A stretch of 64,000 nucleotides of DNA from Pseudoduganella dura (lineage in GTDB: Bacteria > Pseudomonadota > Gammaproteobacteria > Burkholderiales > Burkholderiaceae_D). Positions 36,255 through 45,224 of this stretch are shown in pieces (within the stretch, counting starts at the first letter, position 1; the number at the start of each line of letters is the position of its first letter). The notes beneath the pieces were generated by a model. The model saw only the letters and a list, made by a program, of their open reading frames with translations, was not told the origin of the DNA and did not search any database. The stretch is taken from contig NZ_WNWM01000002.1 of the NCBI RefSeq assembly GCF_009727155.1, positions 4,836,001-4,900,000 of the forward strand. Direction: 5' to 3'. A program made the translations under genes and the position numbers.

Positions 36255-37031
36255 ATGAGAAAAACGATCGCCAGTACCATGCTGCTTGCCTTTGCCTTTG
36301 CCACGGCCGTGCCTCTCGCGCATGCAGCGTCGCAAGTGAACTCCACAGGATTCACGCTGATACAGACGGACGGGTACCCAGCCATCGGCTTGCAGGTCCT
36401 GTCCGATAACGGTACTACCGTACGGATTTCGCTGAATGGTGCGGAGCCCTGGCGCAATCCGCTGGCTGTCAGTGCTTCGGCCTATGATAATTCAAACGCC
36501 GACTTCGGCTGGACCCAGCTCGGCGGTACTGTAAGGCAGGGTTACCAGATCACGTCGATCACGGTGGGCGGCGTATTGTCGGGTTCGCTCGATATCGGCC
36601 AGCCCGACATCGTCTGCGGTACGAACTGCACCAGCTACGCCGGCGCCGCGACCAACAGTGGGGGGGCCGAATGGAAGATCACCAGGAACGGCAACGTAAC
36701 GTCCACGACAGGCCAGCTGGCCAACGTGACATCTCCCCAGGCCTTTTCGAGCACACTGACGGGCGGGGTGGAGGGCGATTTCAGGCTGGACATTTACACC
36801 TTCCTGCGCGGCTTTGCAGAGGCAACGAACTACTCCGTTTATCACAACATCAACAATGAAGTGGATTGGACCGAGGAGCTCTTCTGGACGAGCGAAAGCT
36901 CGATCGCGCTCAGCGACCTGGCGCTCACCGTGCAGATCTCGCCGGTGCCAGAGCCCGGCATTTACGCCATGCTGCTGGCCGGCCTGGGCCTGGTCGGTTT
37001 CACGGCACGGCGGCGGATTATCGGGAACTGA
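36255..37031 (+). CDS. PEP-CTERM sorting-domain exported protein
   Basis: A 258-residue protein with a signal peptide (about 1-24, ending PLAHA). A beta-rich body with two Cys (VCGTNCTSY) leads to a C-terminal PEP-CTERM signal: VPEPGIYAMLLAGLGLVGFTARRR, that is VPEP, a hydrophobic helix and an Arg cluster. Such proteins are cleaved and sorted to the outer surface by an EpsH-type exosortase, not encoded in this window. They are linked to exopolysaccharide or floc formation. The body matches no domain I recognise. The ATG at 36255 follows GAGGT. Confidence 0.88.
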   Translation: MRKTIASTMLLAFAFATAVPLAHAASQVNSTGFTLIQTDGYPAIGLQVLSDNGTTVRISLNGAEPWRNPLAVSASAYDNSNADFGWTQLGGTVRQGYQITSITVGGVLSGSLDIGQPDIVCGTNCTSYAGAATNSGGAEWKITRNGNVTSTTGQLANVTSPQAFSSTLTGGVEGDFRLDIYTFLRGFAEATNYSVYHNINNEVDWTEELFWTSESSIALSDLALTVQISPVPEPGIYAMLLAGLGLVGFTARRRIIGN

Positions 37032-37442
37032 TCGGTTGCGGGTGCCGCCGGGCAGCGAGACATCGTAACGCTGCACCGCCATCATATCGGCCTGCCCGGA
37101 AGCTATCACGCGCTGCAGTGGACACGACAGGTCCAGAGTGGCGTTGGCTTCTGGAGCATCTGGATTACCGGAAACACTCTGAAGTCAGGCTGTCCGACGA
37201 TTTCGTCACGCTGCCTCGTCGTCGCGCGCAGTTCCTCGTCGCTCATGCCGGCGATCGCTGAATGGACGTCGGGCAGCAGTATCAGCAACGCGTCGGCAAA
37301 GCCTCGAACACTTTTTGATACTCCGTCGGCAGGATGGGCCGGTCCATGCGAGCTTGTTGCCGGACGGGCCGCAGGCGCTGGATGCGGCACCTGACATGCG
37401 ACTCCATTTTGGACGGATGGCGGCTTGCCACCCGTATCCGCT
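37032..37442 (-). other. Gene-poor stretch with possible frameshifted coding remnant
   Basis: These 411 bases have no intact supported gene. On the minus strand two frames each carry coding-like text that would join by a frameshift: DRPILPTEYQKVFEALPT in one, and LLILLPDVHSAIAGMSDEELRATTRQRDEIV in the next (about 37150-37360). This looks like the remains of a small protein gene, but I recognise no family and have no intact homologue to compare. Confidence 0.3.
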
Positions 37443-37763
37443 TCAGCGCACCCAGTAATCCACCACCACCGCGCGTTCCAGGCACGTGCCCAGCATGCCG
37501 ACGAAACGCTGGTGCTCGGGGTGGTTCAGATAAGCATCGCGGTCTTCCGCAGCGGCGAATGTCAGCGTGAAGCAATGGGTAAGGCCATCGTTCAAGCCCT
37601 CGGGGCTGACATTGGTGCCCGATTCGTATGCGGCGATGCCGGGGATGGCGGCGGGCAGGGCGGCAAAGGCGGCGACGATGGCGTCGACCGCTTCGGATGG
37701 GGCCTCGTTCTTGAAGGCGAACAGGACGACGTGGCGCAGGACAGGAGAGGTATCGGCTGGCAT
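37443..37763 (-). CDS. Dabb (stress-responsive A/B barrel) family protein
   Basis: A 106-residue dimeric alpha/beta-barrel protein of the Dabb group. The opening RHVVLFAFKNEAPSEAVDAIVAAFAALPAAIPGIAAYESGTNVSPEGLN and closing HPEHQRFVGMLGTCLERAVVVDYWV are characteristic. Members are small ferredoxin-like folds, some catalytic, most uncharacterised. The ATG at 37763 was chosen because homology-like sequence begins there. The gene is flanked by gaps of 411 and 263 bp and has no evident partner. Confidence 0.88.
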   Translation of the reverse strand: MPADTSPVLRHVVLFAFKNEAPSEAVDAIVAAFAALPAAIPGIAAYESGTNVSPEGLNDGLTHCFTLTFAAAEDRDAYLNHPEHQRFVGMLGTCLERAVVVDYWVR

Positions 37764-38026
37764 GGCGGAGAAGGAGGTGAGTGGAGGGACTTTTATCGTA
37801 CACCGCACGCGGCGCACGGTACATGCGACGCCGGGGCGGACCGGCAAAGGGGACGGCCGGGCAGGAAGTCAGCAAGTCGCGTGTTGCCGGATCTAAAATT
37901 TTACCGCTCAATCACCCGCAGGACGTTGAACTTCTGGTATCGTTTTCGCCGCGTTTTGCACTGCACCATGCCGGTTGCCATTGGCCGACGGCGGCAGCGC
38001 GAGGGAAACGAACAAGGAGAACAACA

Positions 38027-39232
38027 ATGCACATGGGTACCACCGAACTGTTCCTGATCGCGATGACCGCGATCGTCGGCATCCCCTATCTGGTCTGGCG
38101 CCTCGGCGACACCGATTACTGGGCGCCGCTGGTCGTGGTGCAGACGCTGACCGGCATCATCCTCGGCCCCGGCATCATGGGCAAGGCATTCCCGGAGTAC
38201 TACAGCTTCGTCTTCACGCCGGCCGTGATCAACTGCCTGAACGGCCTGGCCTGGTGGGCCGTGATGCTGTTCGTGATGCTGGCCGGGATCGAGCTGGACC
38301 TGAAGAAGGCGTGGGCGCACCGCCGTGAAAGCACGATCACCGCGGGGCTGGCGCTGGGCACGCCGCTGGTGCTGGGGTGCGTGGCAGCGGCCGGCATGCT
38401 GGCGTTCGACGGCTGGGCCGGTACCAGGGCGGCCGACTGGCAGTTCGTGGCCGGTGTCGGCATGGCTTGCGCCGTGACGGCGCTGCCGGTGCTGATCATG
38501 CTGATGGAAAAGCTGGAAATCCTGCGCCAGCCGCTGGGCCAGCGCGTGCTGCGCTATGCCAGCCTCGACGACCTGCTGATCTGGGGCGTGCTGGCGCTGA
38601 TCCTGCTGGAGTGGGAGAGGGTGGGCCGGCAGGTCGGCTTCATCGTGCTGTTCGTGCCGGTAACGATGCTGTTTCGCCGCCTGATGGTGCGCCTAGGCGA
38701 GCGCGATCGCTGGTTCGTAACATTGATCTGGCTGTGCGTGTGCTCGTTCGCGGCGGACTGGGCCGGGCTGCACTTCATGGTCGGCGCCTACCTTGCCGGT
38801 GCCGTGATGGATGCCGAGTGGTTCGGCGAAGAGAGCCTGGACAGGATGCGCCAGGTCTTGCTGCTGACGCTGATGCCGGTGTACTTCCTCAGCACGGGCC
38901 TGCGCACCAACTGGGCGGTGGGCGGCTACTCCGTGTTCGTCGCCGCGGGCGGCCTGCTGCTGGCATCGACGGTCGGCAAGCTTGCCGGCGCCCATGCGGC
39001 CGGCAAGCTGCTGGGCTGGAGCCGCACCGAGTCGTCCGTGATCGGCTGGCTGCTGCAGACGAAAGGACTGGTGATGATCATCTTCGCCAACATCCTGCTC
39101 GACAAGGGGATCATTTCCAGCGAGACGTTTACCGCGCTGTTGCTGATGGCCGTGGGCAGCACGATGCTGACGGTGCCGGCGGTGTACCCGAAGCTGCGGG
39201 CAGCGGCGCAGCTGGTGTTCAAGGCGGCTTGA
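38027..39232 (+). CDS. Cation:proton antiporter (CPA2 / KefB-like membrane domain)
   Basis: A 401-residue inner-membrane protein with about eleven to twelve helices of the Na+/H+ exchanger (CPA2) fold. FVMLAGIELDLKKAW, ASLDDLLIWGVLALILL (paired Asp) and LMPVYFLSTGLRTNW are characteristic. There is no C-terminal RCK/TrkA-N domain, so it is shorter than KefB/KefC and not glutathione-gated in that way. CAAGGAG precedes the ATG at 38027. It probably exchanges K+ or Na+ for H+; the ion is not determined. A 53-bp palindrome between it and the convergent next gene may end both transcripts. Confidence 0.9.
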   Translation: MHMGTTELFLIAMTAIVGIPYLVWRLGDTDYWAPLVVVQTLTGIILGPGIMGKAFPEYYSFVFTPAVINCLNGLAWWAVMLFVMLAGIELDLKKAWAHRRESTITAGLALGTPLVLGCVAAAGMLAFDGWAGTRAADWQFVAGVGMACAVTALPVLIMLMEKLEILRQPLGQRVLRYASLDDLLIWGVLALILLEWERVGRQVGFIVLFVPVTMLFRRLMVRLGERDRWFVTLIWLCVCSFAADWAGLHFMVGAYLAGAVMDAEWFGEESLDRMRQVLLLTLMPVYFLSTGLRTNWAVGGYSVFVAAGGLLLASTVGKLAGAHAAGKLLGWSRTESSVIGWLLQTKGLVMIIFANILLDKGIISSETFTALLLMAVGSTMLTVPAVYPKLRAAAQLVFKAA

Positions 39233-39276
39233 TGAACGGTTTGATCGGCGACGGAGAAACGGTGTCGATGAAAACC

Positions 39277-39329
39277 GGTGTCGGACACATTTTTCCGGGT
39301 GAATCATCCGGAAAAAAGTGTCTGACACC
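39277..39329. repeat. Large palindrome with GGTGTCnGACAC ends, terminator-like
   Basis: Two 22-bp arms (39277-39298 and 39308-39329) are complementary except at two positions. The outer ends are GGTGTCGGACAC and GTGTCTGACACC, with T and A runs inside. It lies between two convergent genes and could terminate either. It shares its core with the palindrome at 46555-46584, so it is probably a dispersed repeat family. Confidence 0.85.
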
Positions 39330-39349
39330 AGCACCGCCGGCGGCTGCGG

Positions 39350-41410
39350 TCAATGCGCGGCCAGCCACTGCTCCAGCGCCGGCTGCGTCATTGGCTGGCT
39401 GATGTAGTTGCCCTGCACGCTGTCGCAGCCGTTCGCTGCGAGGAAGTCGTGCTGGTCGCGCGTTTCGACGCCGGTGGCCACCACGCGGATGTTCAGGTTA
39501 TGGCCGATGTCGAGCATCGTCTTCGTCAGCGCGCCGCTGCCGGGAATGCCGGTGATTTCCTGCACGCGCTGGCGCGTCATCTTCAGCTGGCTCACGGCGA
39601 GCTGGCGCAGGCAGGTCAGGTTGTTCATGCCGGCGCCGAATTCGTCCACGGAGAGGCGGATGCCCAGTTCCTGCATGCCGTTGGCGAGCCGCGTGGCCTG
39701 TTCCGGATTGTTCATCAGCTGTTCCTCGCGCATCTCCAGCGTCAGGCTGGCCGGGTTCACGCCATGGTGGGCGACCCGCCTGGCGATGTAGGGCAGGTAG
39801 TCGCGCTGCGAGAACTCGCGGCTCGACGTGTTGACGGAAATCGATATGTCCGCGAAACCCAGGTCGGCCAGCCGGCGCAGCGTGGCGCACACATCCTCCA
39901 GCACGCGCCGGCCCAGCGGCACGATCAGGCCGTTCTCTTCCGCATCGGGCAGGAAATCGGCTGGCAGCAGCTCGCCCCGTTCGGGATGGCGCCACCGCAG
40001 CAGCGCTTCCACGCCGAGGATCTTGCCTGTGTCCACGGCAACATGGGGCTGGAACAGCAGGTACAGGTCGTCGCGCCCGAGGGCTTCGCGCAGCGACTGT
40101 TCCATCAACTGCCGGGCCGCCGAAGTGTCCGCCATGTCGGAAGAATAGAAATGCACCGCATCCGGCCCGCCGTGCTTGCCCTGGTACATCGCCGTGTCGG
40201 CCGCGTGCAGCAGGTCGCCGGCCGTGCCGCCGTCATCGGGCCAGACCGCCACGCCCATGCTGGCGCCGACCGACAGCAGCCGGCCGTCGACCTCCATCTC
40301 CGGCGCCATGGCGCGCCGTATCCGTTCGATCATCCGCAGCGTGTAGCGCAGGTTCGGCTGCGCGGCCAGCACCAGCACGAATTCGTCGCCGCCGAGGCGG
40401 GCCACCGTGTCCGATTCGCGCAGCGCCGACTGGAGGCGCTGCGCGACCTGCTTTAGCACCTGGTCTCCCGCCGAGTGCCCCATCGTGTCGTTGATTTCCT
40501 TGAACTTGTTCAGGTCCATCAGCACCACCGCCACCTTTTCGCCGGCGCGCTGGGCAGCCTGCACCGCGTGCTCGAGGCGGTCGCGCAGCAGCAGCCGGTT
40601 CGCCAGGCCGGTCAGCGGATCGTGCGTGACGAGGTGTTCGAGCTGCGCGGTGCGCTGCTTGAGCGCGGTGATGTCCTCGATGATGCCGATGAAGTGGGTG
40701 ACATGGCCCGCATGGTCGCGCACCGGCGTCACCGTCAGGTGGTTCCAGAACAGCTCGCCGTTCTTGCGCTGGTTGCGGAACACCACCGTGACGGCACGCT
40801 GCGACGCGATCGCGCTGGCCAGGTGGGCCCGCTGTTCGGAGTCCATGCCGTTCGACGCCATGAAACGCGAGTCGCGATTGAGGGCTTCCTCGGCCGTGTA
40901 GCCGCTGATGCGCTCGAATGCGGGGTTCACGTACTCGATCGGGTTGTCGTGCCCTTCGTGGCGGGTGATGACGATGCCGTTGCTGGCCGCGGTGAGCGCG
41001 CGACCGAACAGTTCGAGCTTGTCGCGCTGCCGGTAATGCAGGGTGAGATCGATGCCCATGCCGAACACGCAGCGCCCGTTGCCGGCGATCGCCATCTGCG
41101 ATCCGGCGAACAGGAAGGGCGTGGTGCCGCCATTGCCGTTGCGCAGCCGGGCCTCGAGCTGGATGCGTTCATCGGTTTCGAACACATTGCAAAAGCCCTG
41201 CATCACCGCCTTGCGGTCTTCCGGTTCGAACAGCTCGAGCATGTGCACGGTGCGCAGGCGTTCAGGCGACAGTCCCGTCGCCTGCTCCAGCTGCCGGTTC
41301 CACAAAACGAAATAACCGGACTCGTCCAGGACATAAAAGGCCCCCGCAAGCAGGTCGATGACCTCCCGTAACGGCAATTCGCCGACCAGGGCCGCCGCGC
41401 TGTTCACCAT
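39350..41410 (-). CDS. PAS-PAS-GGDEF-EAL protein; EAL domain degenerate
   Basis: A 686-residue cytosolic c-di-GMP signalling protein. Domains: PAS (about 15-125), PAS/PAC (about 135-250), GGDEF (about 255-425) and EAL (about 435-680). The cyclase motif GGDEF (340-344) and the product-inhibition RxxD (R331-D334) are intact, so it should make c-di-GMP. The EAL domain keeps EAL (468-470), N527, E559, K610 and Q666. It has DE for the usual DD (589-590), MT after the Lys (611-612) in place of ID, and ATGVET (645-650) for AEGVET. Loss of these metal-site acids suggests weak or no phosphodiesterase activity. GGGAG precedes the ATG at 41410. Confidence 0.94.
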   Translation of the reverse strand: MVNSAAALVGELPLREVIDLLAGAFYVLDESGYFVLWNRQLEQATGLSPERLRTVHMLELFEPEDRKAVMQGFCNVFETDERIQLEARLRNGNGGTTPFLFAGSQMAIAGNGRCVFGMGIDLTLHYRQRDKLELFGRALTAASNGIVITRHEGHDNPIEYVNPAFERISGYTAEEALNRDSRFMASNGMDSEQRAHLASAIASQRAVTVVFRNQRKNGELFWNHLTVTPVRDHAGHVTHFIGIIEDITALKQRTAQLEHLVTHDPLTGLANRLLLRDRLEHAVQAAQRAGEKVAVVLMDLNKFKEINDTMGHSAGDQVLKQVAQRLQSALRESDTVARLGGDEFVLVLAAQPNLRYTLRMIERIRRAMAPEMEVDGRLLSVGASMGVAVWPDDGGTAGDLLHAADTAMYQGKHGGPDAVHFYSSDMADTSAARQLMEQSLREALGRDDLYLLFQPHVAVDTGKILGVEALLRWRHPERGELLPADFLPDAEENGLIVPLGRRVLEDVCATLRRLADLGFADISISVNTSSREFSQRDYLPYIARRVAHHGVNPASLTLEMREEQLMNNPEQATRLANGMQELGIRLSVDEFGAGMNNLTCLRQLAVSQLKMTRQRVQEITGIPGSGALTKTMLDIGHNLNIRVVATGVETRDQHDFLAANGCDSVQGNYISQPMTQPALEQWLAAH

Positions 41411-41573
41411 GTCACTCCCAAAGATGTAGTTATGTCGAGTGCGGGCATGGCGATAGCGGCTCGTGGCCGGCAGCCAGGCTCTTATTGGATCGAGTTCATT
41501 AATGCATGTGACAAGTGTGGACGAAAATACAAACACGTGACGCGCGGTTGCAATCGACTGTTGAGCGCCGGTT

Positions 41574-41957
41574 TCAATCCTGAGGCCGCTCTTCGTCGAG
41601 CAGGGCGGAGATCTCGGCGCGTTCGCGGGCGCTCACGTGGCCGCCGCGCAGGGCGGCCAGCACCAGTGCCTTGCCGGAGCCGGCGAACGCCTTGTGGATC
41701 AGGTCTTTCAGCAGGCTGGTCTGCATGGAATCCTGTTCCTGCGCCGGCGCATAGACGTGCGCACGGGCACTTTCATCGCGCGTGACCAGGCCCTTGCCAT
41801 GCATGACCTGCAGCAGCCGCAATACGTTGGCATAGGTGAGATCGGGACGCGCGCCGACCGCGGCGGCATGCACGCCTTTTGCGGTGGCCGGGCCCAGCTG
41901 GTACAGCAGCCGCAGCATTTCCAGTTCGGCGGGGGTGGGTTTCGGTGGCGTGCTCAT
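41574..41957 (-). CDS. BlaI/MecI-type winged-helix repressor
   Basis: A 127-residue regulator of the BlaI/MecI/CopY family. PTPAELEMLRLLYQLGPATAKGVHAAAV and LTYANVLRLLQVMHGKGLVTRDESARAHVYAP form the winged helix. The helical C-terminus (about 80-127) is the dimerisation part that BlaR-like peptidases cleave. No M56 BlaR1-type sensor lies beside it, so its signal is unknown. The ATG at 41957, with AGGA upstream, seems better than one three codons earlier. An inverted GTAGA/TCTAC pair (41983-41987 and 42010-42014) upstream is a weak operator candidate. Confidence 0.85.
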   Translation of the reverse strand: MSTPPKPTPAELEMLRLLYQLGPATAKGVHAAAVGARPDLTYANVLRLLQVMHGKGLVTRDESARAHVYAPAQEQDSMQTSLLKDLIHKAFAGSGKALVLAALRGGHVSARERAEISALLDEERPQD

Positions 41958-42189
41958 GGCGGTCATCCTGGAGAAGTCGAAAGTAGAATAAATGATCTAG
42001 AATGGAATGTCTACCTGTGCCGGGCCCTTTCGATCGCCTTCCCGTCCGGTGCCCCGCCTGCAAGAAGTAACTGCCCAATTAACTCAATGGTGGTTGTTGC
42101 ACTTCAATGCAGCGTGCTATGCTTAGTGGCTATTTATGGACGCTCGGTAGCGAATTGTCTTTCGGGCAACCAAAGAGTCCTTCCCCCAC

Positions 42190-42284
42190 AACTTGATGTG
42201 CGATCCGCTAACCGGTCAGGCCGTGTCGCGGAAGGTTAGTTAACCCGCCCCATACTCGCGAAGCGCGAAGAAAGGTGAGCAAGA
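42190..42284 (+). promoter_or_regulatory. Structured sucA leader, probable sucA RNA motif
   Basis: This leader is part of the 327-bp gap before sucA (41958-42284), which otherwise holds no gene. It contains GGTTA/TAACC (42234-42238 with 42241-42245) and a TCGCG-AAG-CGCGA hairpin (42256-42268) just before the AAAGGTGAG ribosome site. A conserved cis-acting RNA, the sucA motif, is known in 5' leaders of sucA in Burkholderiales and could mask the ribosome site. The match here rests on position and pairing, not on an alignment. Confidence 0.5.
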
Positions 42285-45140
42285 ATGATGCAGCAACAGA
42301 CGTCCAACTCCTACCTGTTTGGTGGGAATGCGCCGTACGTAGAGGAACTCTACGAAGCGTACCTGGAAAACCCCGGTTCCGTGCCCGATAACTGGCGCGC
42401 CTATTTCGACGCCATGCAGCACGTGCCTGCCGTCGACGGCTCCAACAAGCCAGACGTCAACCACTCGTCCGTCATCGCCTCGTTTGCCGAGCGCGCCAAG
42501 GCCGGCCCGATCCGCACCGTGACCGCCTCGGCCGACGCCGAGATGGGCCGCAAGCGCGTGGCCGCCACCCAGCTGATCGCCGCCTACCGCTACCTGGGTT
42601 CGCGCTGGGCCAACCTGGACCCGCTGCAGCGCCAGGAGCGCCCGGCGATCCCGGAACTGGATCCGACCTCGTACGGATTCTCCGATGCGGACATGGATAC
42701 CGTGTTCAACATCAGCAACACCTACTTCGGCCCGGAAACCGCATCGCTGCGCGACCTGCTGAACTACCTGCGCGAAACGTACACCCGTTCGATCGGCGCG
42801 GAGTTCATGTACATTTCCGACCCGGCGGAAAAGCGCTGGCTGCAGGAACGCCTGGAATCGATCCGCTCGACGCCGAACTTCACGGCCGAGAAGAAAAAGC
42901 ACATCCTGGAACGCCTGACGGCCGCCGAAGGCCTCGAGCGTTACCTGCATACCAAGTACGTGGGCCAGAAGCGCTTCTCGCTGGAAGGCGGCGAAACGTT
43001 CATCGCCTCGATGGACGAGATCATCCAGCGCGCCGGTGAAAAAGGCGTGCAGGAAATCGTCATCGGCATGGCCCACCGCGGCCGCCTGAACGTGCTGGTC
43101 AACACCCTGGGCAAGGCTCCGAAGGACCTGTTCGAAGAATTCGAAGGCAAGCACGGCGACGACCTGCCTGCCGGCGACGTCAAGTACCACCAGGGCTTCT
43201 CGTCCGACATCTCCACCGCGGGCGGCCCCGTCCACCTGTCGCTGGCGTTCAATCCTTCCCACCTCGAGATCGTCAACCCGGTCGTCGAAGGTTCGGTTAA
43301 GGCCCGCATGGACCGCCGCGGCGACGTGCACGGCGCGCAGGTGCTGCCGATCCTGGTGCACGGCGATGCCGCGTTCGCCGGCCAGGGCGTCGTGATGGAA
43401 ACGCTGAACCTGGCGCAGACCCGCGGCTACGGCACGGGCGGCACGGTGCACATCGTGATCAACAACCAGATCGGCTTCACCACGTCCGATCCGCGCGATG
43501 CGCGTTCGACGATCTACTGCTCCGACGTCGTCAAGATGATCGAGGCGCCGGTGCTGCACGTGAATGCCGACGATCCTGAAGCGGTGGTGCTGGCTTCGCA
43601 GATCGCGCTGGACTACCGCGCGCAGTTCCAGAAAGACATCGTCGTCGACATCATCTGCTTCCGCAAGCTGGGTCACAACGAGCAGGACACCCCGGCGCTG
43701 ACGCAGCCGCTGATGTACAAGAAGATCGCGCAACACCCGGGCACCCGCCGCCTGTACGCCGACAAGCTGGCGGCACAGGGCGTGATCCCGGCCGATGGCG
43801 GCGACACGATGGTGGCCGCCTACCGCGATGCGATGGACGCCGGCAAGCACACCGTGGACCCGGTGATCTCGAACTTCAAGAACAAGTTCGCCGTCGACTG
43901 GCTGCCGTTCCTGAACCGCAAGTGGACCGACGCGGCCGATACCGCCGTGCCGCTGACGGAACTGAAGCGCCTGTCCACCCGCCTGACCACCGTGCCCGAA
44001 GGCTTCAAGGTGCACTCGCTGGTCGAGAAGGTGCTGGGCGACCGCGCCAACATGGGCAAGGGCGAGCAGAACCTGGACTGGGGCATGGGCGAACACCTAG
44101 CCTACGCGTCGCTGGTGTCGTCCGGCTATGCCGTGCGCCTGACCGGCCAGGACGCCGGCCGTGGCACGTTCACGCACCGCCACGCCGTGCTGCACGACCA
44201 GAACCGCGAACGCTGGGATGCCGGCACCTACGTGCCGCTGCAGAACATCTCCGAGAACCAGGCGCCGTTCACCGTGATCGACTCCGTGCTGTCGGAAGAA
44301 GCGGTGCTGGGCTTCGAATACGGTTACTCGACCGCCGAGCCGAACACGCTGACGATCTGGGAAGCCCAGTTCGGCGACTTCGTCAACGGTGCCCAGGTCG
44401 TGATCGACCAGTTCATCAGCTCCGGCGAAGTGAAATGGGGCCGCGCTTCCGGCCTGGTGATGCTGCTGCCGCACGGTTACGAAGGCCAGGGTCCGGAGCA
44501 CTCCTCCGCCCGTCCTGAACGCTTCCTGCAGCTGTGCGCCGAGAACAACATGCAGGTGGCGCAGCCGACGACGGCCGCGCAGATCTTCCACCTGCTGCGC
44601 CGCCAGATGGTGCGCCAGTTCCGCAAGCCGCTGGTCGTGATGACCCCGAAATCGCTGCTGCGCAACAAGGATGCCGGTTCGCCGCTGTCCGACCTGGCGA
44701 AAGGTGCGTTCCAGACCGTGATCGGCGAAGTGGACGACAAGATCGATGCGAAGAAGGTCAAGCGCGTGATCGCCTGCTCCGGCAAGGTGTATTACGACCT
44801 CGCCAATGCCCGCAAGACCCGCGGCCAGACCGATACGGCGATCATCCGTGTCGAACAGCTGTACCCGTTCCCGCACAAGGCCTTCGCCGCCGAACTGAAG
44901 AAGTTCCCGGCACTGACCGAAGTAGTGTGGGCGCAGGACGAGCCGCAGAACCAGGGTCCATGGTTCCAGATCCAGCACAACATCTTCGAGTCGATGGATG
45001 CGGGCCAGCGCCTGGCGTATGCCGGCCGTCCCGCTTCCGCGTCGCCGGCTGTCGGCTACTACGACAAGCATTACGCCCAGCAGAAAGAACTGCTGGAGAC
45101 GGCGTTCTCGAAGCTCAAGGGCTTCATCCTGACCAAGTAA
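42285..45140 (+). CDS. sucA: 2-oxoglutarate dehydrogenase E1 component
   Basis: A 951-residue thiamine-diphosphate enzyme decarboxylating 2-oxoglutarate. The N-terminus SNSYLFGGNAPYVEELYEAYLENPGSVPDNWRAYFD is the E2-binding segment. Active-site regions are IGMAHRGRLNVLVN, FNPSHLEIVNPVVEGSVKARMDR and HGDAAFAGQGVVMETL. The C-terminal EYGYSTAEPNTLTIWEAQFGDFVNGAQVVIDQFI and LPHGYEGQGPEHSSARPERFLQL follow. It heads sucA-sucB-(PspC)-lpdA. The first of two adjacent ATG codons at 42285 is used after AAAGGTGAG. Confidence 0.98.
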   Translation: MMQQQTSNSYLFGGNAPYVEELYEAYLENPGSVPDNWRAYFDAMQHVPAVDGSNKPDVNHSSVIASFAERAKAGPIRTVTASADAEMGRKRVAATQLIAAYRYLGSRWANLDPLQRQERPAIPELDPTSYGFSDADMDTVFNISNTYFGPETASLRDLLNYLRETYTRSIGAEFMYISDPAEKRWLQERLESIRSTPNFTAEKKKHILERLTAAEGLERYLHTKYVGQKRFSLEGGETFIASMDEIIQRAGEKGVQEIVIGMAHRGRLNVLVNTLGKAPKDLFEEFEGKHGDDLPAGDVKYHQGFSSDISTAGGPVHLSLAFNPSHLEIVNPVVEGSVKARMDRRGDVHGAQVLPILVHGDAAFAGQGVVMETLNLAQTRGYGTGGTVHIVINNQIGFTTSDPRDARSTIYCSDVVKMIEAPVLHVNADDPEAVVLASQIALDYRAQFQKDIVVDIICFRKLGHNEQDTPALTQPLMYKKIAQHPGTRRLYADKLAAQGVIPADGGDTMVAAYRDAMDAGKHTVDPVISNFKNKFAVDWLPFLNRKWTDAADTAVPLTELKRLSTRLTTVPEGFKVHSLVEKVLGDRANMGKGEQNLDWGMGEHLAYASLVSSGYAVRLTGQDAGRGTFTHRHAVLHDQNRERWDAGTYVPLQNISENQAPFTVIDSVLSEEAVLGFEYGYSTAEPNTLTIWEAQFGDFVNGAQVVIDQFISSGEVKWGRASGLVMLLPHGYEGQGPEHSSARPERFLQLCAENNMQVAQPTTAAQIFHLLRRQMVRQFRKPLVVMTPKSLLRNKDAGSPLSDLAKGAFQTVIGEVDDKIDAKKVKRVIACSGKVYYDLANARKTRGQTDTAIIRVEQLYPFPHKAFAAELKKFPALTEVVWAQDEPQNQGPWFQIQHNIFESMDAGQRLAYAGRPASASPAVGYYDKHYAQQKELLETAFSKLKGFILTK

Positions 45141-45150
45141 AACACGGCAA

Positions 45151-45192
45151 GTCGCGCGGTTCCGGCGGGTCTTCGCGACCCTGCCGCGCGAC
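45151..45192 (+). other. Intercistronic hairpin between sucA and sucB
   Basis: GTCGCGCGG (45151-45159) pairs exactly with CCGCGCGAC (45184-45192), with a further GGGTC/GACCC pair inside. There is no T-run, so it is not a terminator. It may stabilise or balance the E1 and E2 parts of the message. Confidence 0.65.
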
Positions 45193-45224
45193 GGCTACGC
45201 ATAATCGAATTCACGGAGTAATAC

